Assembly (NCBI GenBank): GCA_043811795.1
Contig: JBDRMV010000102.1
Location: 1-18,014 of the forward strand
DNA from: JBDRMV01 sp043811795
GTDB taxonomy: Bacteria > CG03
DNA: 18,014 bases
Reading direction: 5' to 3'
Part shown: positions 4,868 to 11,428 of the stretch, in pieces
How positions within the stretch are numbered: the first letter of the stretch is position 1
Layout: each line of letters starts with the position of its first letter
Notes under the pieces: model-generated
Databases searched by the model: none
What the model saw: the letters and a program-made list of their open reading frames with translations, nothing else
Told to the model about the DNA's origin: nothing
Program-made: the position numbers and the translations under genes

Positions 4868-5278
4868 ATGAGCAAGAGTGACAAAATATGGCTTTCGGTC
4901 GGTATTCCAGGTTTTATTTTGATGATTCTTTTTATATGCAATGTTTTTACGACGGATAGAAGCATCGCGGGTAAAAAATCCTTAAAAAACGATAAATACG
5001 CAATTTTTCTCGACGGCGGGCATTTTGAAAGCTGCTGGAGAAATTTTTATAAAATAAGAAAGGAATCGTCTGCGGATGCTCTGTTAATCAATGTGCAATC
5101 AGGGGATGAGATGATTTACGCAATGGCGAGTTTTAAGGTAGTGGGCGTGGACCCGCGCAAAGTCACACTCTCCGGGGCCGCTTTTTCCGAACGGGACAAA
5201 TACTCCGACGGGATAAGATTTACAATCAGGGTCGGGAGCAGGAAAAATATCATGGTGCGGGTCAGCGAAAATGGTTGA
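4868..5278 (+). CDS. Small membrane-anchored protein of unknown function
   Basis: The 136-residue product has one hydrophobic segment, about residues 7-26 (starting IWLSVGIPGF), preceded by Lys and Asp residues. This fits a single N-terminal membrane anchor with a soluble domain of about 110 residues outside. The soluble part has alternating beta-like stretches and ends with basic residues. I recognise no family. ATG 4868 is preferred over TTG 4862. No Shine-Dalgarno is present, but a -10-like box sits at leaderless distance. The stop overlaps the start of the BFN gene by 8 nt, so the two are probably translated together and may share a process. Confidence 0.65.
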   Translation: MSKSDKIWLSVGIPGFILMILFICNVFTTDRSIAGKKSLKNDKYAIFLDGGHFESCWRNFYKIRKESSADALLINVQSGDEMIYAMASFKVVGVDPRKVTLSGAAFSERDKYSDGIRFTIRVGSRKNIMVRVSENG

Positions 5279-5747
5279 AGTCGAAGTCCTGAGAGTTTTT
5301 TTTGATTTTGTTTCCGCCTCCGCAATGGTTATTTTAATGAACAGGGAAAAAGACAGGGTTCTTCCCATCTGGATAGGAATTTTTGAGGCGCAGGCAATTC
5401 AGTCGGCAATCGAATCCGAAGAGTTCAGGCGGCCGCTTACCCATGAACTTTTGAAAAGCGTCATTTACGCTTTAAACGGCAAGGTCAAGTATATTCTGAT
5501 TACGGATGTTGTTGACAACACATTTTACAGCAGGGTTTTCATTGAGAAAGGCGGTGCGCTTCTGGATATTGATTCCCGCCCGTCGGATGCGATTTGCCTT
5601 GCCATGAAAAGCAAAAGCAAGGTCTTTGTTTCCGAGAAGATTTACGGAATGTTTGAGGCCAGGGAGATTTTTGAAAAGAAATTGAAAGAGGATTTTTATA
5701 ATCTTTTCCTCAATAATATAAACAAAGATGACCTGAAAAAAGCGTGA
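5271..5747 (+). CDS. Bifunctional nuclease (BFN/DUF151) domain protein
   Basis: The product matches the DUF151/BFN family. It begins with the short VEV strand, has LPIWIG at 31-36 followed by EAQAI, RPLTHEL at 54-60, and the signature DSRPSDAICLA at 101-111. Some family members have reported nuclease activity, and most bacterial ones are uncharacterised housekeeping proteins. The length of 158 residues is typical, with a Lys-rich acidic tail. The start overlaps the upstream gene by 8 nt and lacks a good ribosome site, indicating coupling. A 61-nt gap with a REP-like half element separates it from coaD. Family membership is firm; the biochemical role is not shown by the sequence. Confidence 0.88.
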   Translation: MVEVEVLRVFFDFVSASAMVILMNREKDRVLPIWIGIFEAQAIQSAIESEEFRRPLTHELLKSVIYALNGKVKYILITDVVDNTFYSRVFIEKGGALLDIDSRPSDAICLAMKSKSKVFVSEKIYGMFEAREIFEKKLKEDFYNLFLNNINKDDLKKA

Positions 5748-5748
5748 A

Positions 5749-5772
5749 ATGGTTGGGGACGGTTTTCCTTCC
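5749..5772. repeat. REP-like half element
   Basis: ATGGTTGGGGAC at 5749-5760 is identical to 4694-4705. The following bases, GGTTTTCCTTCC, resemble the continuation there with a small deletion. The other arm of the palindrome is missing, so this is a truncated copy of the 4700-4734 type. Confidence 0.5.
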
Positions 5773-5808
5773 ACAGTACGCGCGAGAGGAGAGTAGAGAG
5801 ATTTACGC

Positions 5809-6300
5809 ATGAAAAAACGCCGCTCCGCCGTTTACCCCGGAAGTTTTGACCCGATAACCAACGGGCATGTGGATATTATCCGGCGGGCGGTAATTCTTTT
5901 TGACGAAGTGATAATAGCGGTCATCGTAAAACCTTCAAAAAAAACGTTCTTCCGGACTCCGGAAAGGATTTCGCTGATAAAAAATTCCTTGAGAGAATTT
6001 GATTTGGAAAAAGTAAAAGTGGTCTCGTTCAGCGGTTTGCTCGTAAACTATATGAAAGAAGCCGGTTCTGAAATTATTATAAGGGGTTTGAGAGCCGTGA
6101 GCGATTTTGACTACGAGTTCCAGATGGCTCTGATGAACAGAAAACTTTCCGGCAGGGTTGAGACGGTTTTTTTGATGACCGACGCAAAATTTTCGTATTT
6201 GAGTTCTTCAATTGTCAGAGAAATCGCCGGGATGGGGGGCGATATTTCGGCGCTCGTACCGGGCTGCGTGGCGCGAAAAATGAGGGGGCAGATTAAATGA
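5809..6300 (+). CDS. coaD: Phosphopantetheine adenylyltransferase
   Basis: Catalyses the penultimate step of coenzyme A synthesis, transferring AMP from ATP to 4'-phosphopantetheine. The nucleotidyltransferase motif PGSFDPITNGH is at residues 10-20, with the TxGH-like NGH. The CoaD signatures IIRGLRAVSDFDYE and SYLSSSIVRE follow in order. The 163 residues match the family. ATG 5809 has a purine-rich stretch GAGAG 8 nt upstream. The stop overlaps the cstA start by 4 nt (ATGA). It is often next to rsmD in other bacteria; here the upstream gene is a BFN-domain protein. Confidence 0.97.
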   Translation: MKKRRSAVYPGSFDPITNGHVDIIRRAVILFDEVIIAVIVKPSKKTFFRTPERISLIKNSLREFDLEKVKVVSFSGLLVNYMKEAGSEIIIRGLRAVSDFDYEFQMALMNRKLSGRVETVFLMTDAKFSYLSSSIVREIAGMGGDISALVPGCVARKMRGQIK

Positions 6301-7922
6301 ATTCTGCGGCGCTGGCGGTGGTTTCTCTTTTGTGTTTTGCCGGCGGTTATAAGTTCTATTCGAAAAAATTGCGGAAGGTCTGGAACATTTCCCCCGATAA
6401 TCCCACGCCGGCTCACACCCTGTACAACGGCGTTGATTTCGTCCCCTCAAAAAACTGGCTCTTTCTCTTCGGGCATCACTTTGCTTCAATCGCCGGCGCC
6501 GGTCCCATTCTCGGACCCGTGATTGCCTGCGCGATTTGGGGATGGCTGCCTGCGGTCGTATGGGTGGTTGCCGGTTCCATCTTCATCGGCGGCGTTCACG
6601 ATTTTTCCGCACTTATCCTTTCGGTAAGAAACGGGGGTTCCTCGATTGCCGACATTTCCGAAAAAGTCATAGGAAGAAACGCAAAAATTTTCTTTTCTGT
6701 TTTTATTCTTCTTGCGCTGATTCTTGTGATTGCCGTGTTTGCGATTGTTACGGCTCAAACGCTTCTTGAAACGCCCCAGATTGTTATACCGACGCTGGGT
6801 CTCATCGTTGTTGCAATTTTTGTGGGTCTGATGCTTTACAAATGGAATGTTAATTCGGTGGCTGCGACTCTAATAGGGCTTGCGGCTCTTGCGGGACTTA
6901 TTTTTCTCGGCGAAAAATATCCTGTCGGGCTTAACTGCGCAAATGCGGCCACCGTGTGGATAATCGGTCTGCTGATTTACGCCGGAGTCGCTTCGGTTCT
7001 TCCCGTTAACATTCTGCTCCAGCCGAGGGATTATCTTTCCTCGTTTTTACTTTTTGCGGGACTCATTTTGGGTTTCCTCGGTGTGATTATTTCTCACCCT
7101 CAATTTCAAACGCCTGCGGTCATAACGTTTGCTTCGGCGTCGGGAATGCTGTGGCCTTCAATGTGCATCATAATTGCCTGCGGGGCGAATTCGGGGTTTC
7201 ACTCGCTCGTGGCTTCCGGCACGACATCCAAACAGCTCTCCAGCGAAAAATACGCTTTCAGAATCGGTTACGGCGCGATGATAATGGAAGGCGTCATGGC
7301 AATCCTTGCGATAATTGCCGTCTCGGCGGGCCTGCCGTGGAAGGGCTATAATTCGTATCCTGCGCTTATGAAAAGCGGCAACTGGATAAGGACTTTTGCG
7401 CTGGGGTTCGGTTCAATTTCAAAACCGCTTTTAGGGCGGTTCGGACCTTTTTTCGCAATGTTGATGCTCAATGCTTTCGTTATGACCACTCTTGACACGG
7501 CGACAAGAATCACAAGATATGTTGGTCAGGAGCTGCTCGGCAATACGTTCAAAATAAAAATTTTCAAAAACGGCGTTGTTATGACTCTTGTGATAATCGC
7601 ATTCGCTTTTTATCTTGCGGGCGGGCCACGGGCGAGACTCTGGCCGATTTTCGGCGCATCGAATCAACTGATTGCGGCGCTGGTCTTGATTGTCGTGGCG
7701 GCTTATCTTTTCTCGAGGAAACTTCCCTCCCTCTTTGTCATAATCCCCGGCGCCTTTATGCTTGTTACGACGGTCATAGCTCTGATTATAGAAATGGTGA
7801 AGAATTACGGTGAAAACAATCTTCTCTTCGTAATTTCAGTGATTCTTCTGGCACTGGCTGTTTTTGTGGTCGTCGAGGCGTCAAAGAAAATCAAAACCAG
7901 GGAGGTGTACCGGAATGGTTAA
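6297..7922 (+). CDS. cstA: CstA-family carbon starvation transporter
   Basis: A polytopic inner-membrane protein with more than a dozen hydrophobic segments along its 541 residues. The CstA signature is near the N-terminus: FGHHFASIAGAGPILGP (residues 59-73), followed by GGVHDFSAL. Later come GFHSLVASGTTSKQ and TTLDTATR, also typical of the family. Known relatives transport pyruvate or peptides under carbon limitation. It is clearly shorter than E. coli CstA (about 700 residues), like many CstA proteins of other phyla. It starts in an ATGA overlap with coaD and its end overlaps the PIN-PhoH gene by 8 nt. The substrate cannot be told from sequence. Confidence 0.92.
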   Translation: MNSAALAVVSLLCFAGGYKFYSKKLRKVWNISPDNPTPAHTLYNGVDFVPSKNWLFLFGHHFASIAGAGPILGPVIACAIWGWLPAVVWVVAGSIFIGGVHDFSALILSVRNGGSSIADISEKVIGRNAKIFFSVFILLALILVIAVFAIVTAQTLLETPQIVIPTLGLIVVAIFVGLMLYKWNVNSVAATLIGLAALAGLIFLGEKYPVGLNCANAATVWIIGLLIYAGVASVLPVNILLQPRDYLSSFLLFAGLILGFLGVIISHPQFQTPAVITFASASGMLWPSMCIIIACGANSGFHSLVASGTTSKQLSSEKYAFRIGYGAMIMEGVMAILAIIAVSAGLPWKGYNSYPALMKSGNWIRTFALGFGSISKPLLGRFGPFFAMLMLNAFVMTTLDTATRITRYVGQELLGNTFKIKIFKNGVVMTLVIIAFAFYLAGGPRARLWPIFGASNQLIAALVLIVVAAYLFSRKLPSLFVIIPGAFMLVTTVIALIIEMVKNYGENNLLFVISVILLALAVFVVVEASKKIKTREVYRNG

Positions 7923-9219
7923 AAATTTTGTTCTTGATACTAATGTGCTGATTCATGACCCGGCCTGTTTTTCCTCTTTCGGCGACAATAATGTGATTTT
8001 GCCGATAACCGTAATCGAGGAACTGGATAATCTGAAAAAACTGAATGATGCGCGGGGCAAGGCTGCGCGGATGGCGTCGCGCGGTATAGACGGATTTCGC
8101 GAGGCGGGGAATCTGACGAAGGGCGTAAAGATGGAAAACGGGGGTTGCCTGAAGGTCGTTATGGGCCAAGGCGCGGATCTGCCGAAGACCTTCGCCGCCA
8201 GCGCGGATAATTTCATACTCTCCCTTGCCGTCGAACTGAATAAAAAAGACGGCAATGTCGTCTTTATTTCCAAGGATATAAACATGAGAATAAAGGCGCA
8301 GGTTCTGGGCCTCGCTGTGGAGGACTACGGAAAGAACAAGGTTAATTTTTCGGAACTTTACGACGGCTGGCGCGAAGCCGTGGTCGGCGGAGACGAAATA
8401 GACAAATTTTATTCGGACGGTTCCCTGAAACTCTCAGGCGAGACGGTTGAAAACGAATTCTTAATTTTAAAAAGCGGGGCGTCTGAAAAACACACCGCCC
8501 TTGCGAAATGCAAAAAAGGCAAAGCGGTGAAACTAATAAATTCCAGCCCGCTGCTCTGGGGGGTAAAACCTCTGAATGTCCAGCAGAGTTTTGCAATGGA
8601 TTGTCTTGTTGACGACAGGATAAAACTCGTGACTTTTCTCGGAATCGCGGGCACGGGTAAGACGCTTCTGGCGCTTGCGGCCGGGCTGGCGAAGGTCTTT
8701 GACGAAAATGTTTACAGAAAACTCCTCGTCTCGCGGCCCGTTATTCCGATGGGGAAGGACATCGGATATCTCCCCGGAACGAAGGAAGAGAAACTCGCCC
8801 CCTGGATGAGAGCAATTTATGATAATCTTGAATTTTTGATTTCGGTTTCGGAAAAGAGCGAGTTTCACGGGGATGACATGGAGTCGCAGGTTGACTGGTT
8901 TTTTGACAGCGGGAAACTTGAAATAGAGGCGTTGACGTATATAAGGGGCCGCAGCATTCCGAAACAGTTCATTATTGTCGACGAGGCGCAGAACCTCACG
9001 CCCCACGAAATAAAAACGATAATTTCCCGGGCGGGAGAGGAAACAAAAATTGTGCTGACGGGCGACCCTTACCAGATTGACAATCCTTATCTTGACGCTT
9101 CCTCCAACGGGCTTACCTACACGATAGAAAGGTTCAGGGGACAGGATATCTTTGCGAGCGTAACCTTTGTGAAATCGGAAAGGAGCCCTCTCGCGCGCCT
9201 TGCCGCAGAAATTCTATGA
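7915..9219 (+). CDS. PIN-PhoH fusion ATPase (PhoH2-type)
   Basis: The product is 434 residues in two domains. The N-terminal PIN RNase domain (about 1-150) has the acidic residues expected at the active site: Asp8 in LDTNVLI, Glu35/Glu36 in EELDNL, Asp98 in ADNF and Asp121 in SKDIN. The C-terminal PhoH ATPase domain has Walker A GIAGTGKT (243-250), Walker B IIVDEAQN (Asp355, Glu356), sensor TGDPYQID and a terminal KSERSPLA with an Arg finger. Mycobacterial PhoH2 of this layout has been reported to be an RNA helicase and RNase. ATG 7915 is chosen for its strong GGAGGT 8 nt upstream; it overlaps the cstA end. The ATGA overlap downstream couples it to the PHP gene. Confidence 0.93.
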   Translation: MVKNFVLDTNVLIHDPACFSSFGDNNVILPITVIEELDNLKKLNDARGKAARMASRGIDGFREAGNLTKGVKMENGGCLKVVMGQGADLPKTFAASADNFILSLAVELNKKDGNVVFISKDINMRIKAQVLGLAVEDYGKNKVNFSELYDGWREAVVGGDEIDKFYSDGSLKLSGETVENEFLILKSGASEKHTALAKCKKGKAVKLINSSPLLWGVKPLNVQQSFAMDCLVDDRIKLVTFLGIAGTGKTLLALAAGLAKVFDENVYRKLLVSRPVIPMGKDIGYLPGTKEEKLAPWMRAIYDNLEFLISVSEKSEFHGDDMESQVDWFFDSGKLEIEALTYIRGRSIPKQFIIVDEAQNLTPHEIKTIISRAGEETKIVLTGDPYQIDNPYLDASSNGLTYTIERFRGQDIFASVTFVKSERSPLARLAAEIL

Positions 9220-10106
9220 CAACCAGCGAACTTTTCAGAGAGATGAAAGTCGACCTTCACCTTCACACTTATTTTTCCGACGGCGTCAGCAGTCCGGAGG
9301 AAGTCGTCAGGAGGGCTTGCGAACTGGGTTTGAGCGCCATTTCCATAACCGACCACGACACGACGGACGGCGTGGAAAGAGGCGTTATAACGGGCGCAAG
9401 ATACGGAATTGAGGTTATACCCAGCGTCGAACTTTCGGCGGAAGGTCTTGATCCTAAACAGGAGGAAATTCACATTTTGGGATATTATATTAACTGGAGA
9501 ACCGTTTATTTTCAGAAAAAACTTGCTCTTTTCCGAAAAGCCCGTTTGAAAAGGGCGCACGAAATTTGCGACAAACTCGGCACTCTCGGGATTCCGATAA
9601 ACAGGAATTTTATTTTTGAAATAGAAGGGAGGGGCGCCGTGGGAAGGATGCACATCGCAAAAGCGCTCGTGGCGGGCGGTTACGTTGAAACCGTTGACGA
9701 GGCATTCAAAAAATATCTGATAAAAGGGAGGCCTGCTTTTGTTGAGCGTTTGCGTCTGCTTCCGGAAGAAGCCATTGATTTAATCCTGAAGGTGGGCGGC
9801 ATTCCCGTTGTCGCGCATCCGAAGTTCGGCGCATCCTCCCAGAAAATTATAAACCAACTCGTCAAAAAAGGGCTGAAGGGGATAGAGGCGTTTTATCCGG
9901 GACACACGAAAGAAGAAACGGAAAAATTTCTTTCGTGGGCCGAAAAGTTTAATCTTCTTGTAACGGGCGGGTCAGACTGCCATGGGGACCTGCCCGGAAG
10001 ACAGGAAATAATCGGGAAAATCAGCGTCCCGTACGAACTCGTTTTCAAAATGAAAGAATTCAAATACTTTTTGATGAAAAAAACAATCAGATTATTCTCC
10101 GAATAA
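9216..10106 (+). CDS. PHP-domain phosphoesterase (TrpH/YciV-like)
   Basis: A metal-dependent phosphoesterase of the PHP superfamily. All hallmark motifs are visible: DLHLHTYFSDG (13-23), SITDHDTTDG (43-52), SVELSAE, an inserted helical region with RMHIAKAL, VVAHP and the C-terminal GGSDCHG. The metal-binding His and Asp residues appear intact, so it should be active. Relatives include 3',5'-nucleoside bisphosphate phosphatases and the RNA 5'-exonuclease RNase AM. ATG 9216 sits in an ATGA overlap with the PhoH gene; ATG 9243, nine codons later, is an alternative start. The stop and the next start share one base (TAATG). Its substrate is uncertain; the neighbours suggest nucleic acid or nucleotides. 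Confidence 0.9.
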   Translation: MTTSELFREMKVDLHLHTYFSDGVSSPEEVVRRACELGLSAISITDHDTTDGVERGVITGARYGIEVIPSVELSAEGLDPKQEEIHILGYYINWRTVYFQKKLALFRKARLKRAHEICDKLGTLGIPINRNFIFEIEGRGAVGRMHIAKALVAGGYVETVDEAFKKYLIKGRPAFVERLRLLPEEAIDLILKVGGIPVVAHPKFGASSQKIINQLVKKGLKGIEAFYPGHTKEETEKFLSWAEKFNLLVTGGSDCHGDLPGRQEIIGKISVPYELVFKMKEFKYFLMKKTIRLFSE

Positions 10107-11386
10107 TGACGGCGCAGAACTTTTACCGGATATACTACGGAAACAAAAAAATAAGGGAACTCATCAGGTCGCAGTTCCGCGACGTTTCTTTTGCCGTCGG
10201 GAGCGGCCCCGCCCTTATAAAAAAGCGCTGGGCGTTTCCGGTGAAGATCGTTTCCGCGGGCAGCGTTGACGAACTTCTTGACGAGGGGCTTGATGTTTAC
10301 CGTCCGGCTCTTTCGAATTCAGGGTCGTTTTTCATTTTCTGGGACCTCGAGTACTTCAACAGGAATGACCAAAGTTTCGTGTACAAACATCAGAGGAGGG
10401 TTTTCGGATGGATGGAGCCGTTTATCAGCGGAATAGAAGAAATCCTGAGTTCATTCGGAATAAAATACATTCTTGACACGACGGCTTCGGGTTTTCATTT
10501 CTGGATGCGTATTTCAAAAGAATCTTCCGCGTTCGGAGACCTTTCCGAAGAGGGTTTTCTGACGGAGAGCATGGAATTAAAATACAGGAAAGTTGTAAAG
10601 GACGACGTAAAAAGAGCCCGCCCCGTATCTTTGGCCGTCGCCCGCGCCTATGACTGCGCCGGCAAGATTCTGGAGTATCTGACCTTTAAAGTAAAAGAGA
10701 AAATATCCGGCGTGATTCCCTTTACGGTTTCCGACGCTCCCGAATTTGAGAAAAACGGGCGCCAAGACGGTTTCTCGTCGGACATCACCCAGTATGCGCA
10801 TCCCTTGTATATGAGGGTCTTCAGAACAATCGCTTCTCTTCACCAGAAGAACATAATGTTTCACGGAGGTTCGACGCCTGCCGTTGACATTGTCAGGAAA
10901 AACGGAAACTCGATGGATGAAGTGCTGGACTGCATGTGGGATGCCGGTCGCGCGGTCTCTTTTTTTTCGGATTTTAACATTGACCTGCCTTTTTCCGGCG
11001 TGGGTTGGAAAAAATTATTTGAGGAGTACAAAGCGAGCAGAATAAGGGATTTTCATAAAGCGTTTGAATACAGTCCCGCTGAAAGGGTTGAAATCAGCCG
11101 GGAACCCCCTGAAATTGGAAAATTTTTTATAAGGAAGACGGCAAACCCGTCTCTGCTTGACCCGTCCGTTTTGCAGAAAATCGTCAATCATTGCATGGAG
11201 AGCGGCGGTTTGAAAAAACTCAAAGGCATGTTGAACATCATTGCGGGGTATTACGATGACCGGTCGTTTCAATGGTACAATCCCGTGAAGTTTACGGGAA
11301 TCGACTGGACGAAATACGACGCCAATCAGGCGGCTCATTTCTGGGGCAGGGTCTATTCAACGCAATTTATGCTGGATAACGGATGA
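10106..11386 (+). CDS. PriS-like archaeo-eukaryotic primase (AEP) homologue
   Basis: The 426-residue protein follows the order of the primase small subunit. At the N-terminus come FYRIYY (6-11) and a QFRDVSF segment (23-29) like the QxREFxF of PriS. Motif I is FWDLEYF with acidic Asp80 and Glu82. Motif II is TASGFHFW (126-133), matching SGxxH. Motif III is Asp226 in SSDITQ, followed by RTIASLHQK (240-248), matching the R-x2-3-SLHxK of PriS. Spacing between motifs also fits. The last 100 or so residues (for example GYYDDRSFQWY and DWTKYDAN) are not recognised, and there is no Cys cluster for a zinc site. ATG 10106 is one base overlapped with the PHP stop, implying coupled translation. Assignment is from motif reading only; the role (priming, gap filling or other) is unknown. 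Confidence 0.7.
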   Translation: MTAQNFYRIYYGNKKIRELIRSQFRDVSFAVGSGPALIKKRWAFPVKIVSAGSVDELLDEGLDVYRPALSNSGSFFIFWDLEYFNRNDQSFVYKHQRRVFGWMEPFISGIEEILSSFGIKYILDTTASGFHFWMRISKESSAFGDLSEEGFLTESMELKYRKVVKDDVKRARPVSLAVARAYDCAGKILEYLTFKVKEKISGVIPFTVSDAPEFEKNGRQDGFSSDITQYAHPLYMRVFRTIASLHQKNIMFHGGSTPAVDIVRKNGNSMDEVLDCMWDAGRAVSFFSDFNIDLPFSGVGWKKLFEEYKASRIRDFHKAFEYSPAERVEISREPPEIGKFFIRKTANPSLLDPSVLQKIVNHCMESGGLKKLKGMLNIIAGYYDDRSFQWYNPVKFTGIDWTKYDANQAAHFWGRVYSTQFMLDNG

Positions 11387-11390
11387 CAGC

Positions 11391-11420
11391 CGGAAGTATA
11401 TTATTTCCGCTGAAAGCGGA
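11391..11420 (+). promoter_or_regulatory. Alternative hairpins before clpC
   Basis: CGGAA (11391-11395) can pair with TTCCG (11405-11409). Alternatively TCCGCT (11406-11411) can pair with AGCGGA (11415-11420), whose GGA is the start of the clpC Shine-Dalgarno GGAGGGGG (11418-11425). The two pairings exclude each other, so a translational switch is possible but unproven. Confidence 0.35.
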
Positions 11421-11428
11421 GGGGGTAG

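Noticed and set aside
7864..7914. Upstream start of the PIN-PhoH gene
   Set aside because: It would overlap 59 nt of cstA and add a basic tail unlike the family. ATG 7915 has GGAGGT at good spacing and begins the PIN domain.
11387..11428. CIRCE or CtsR operator upstream of clpC
   Set aside because: I see neither the TTAGCACTC inverted repeat nor a CtsR-type direct repeat in the short gap.
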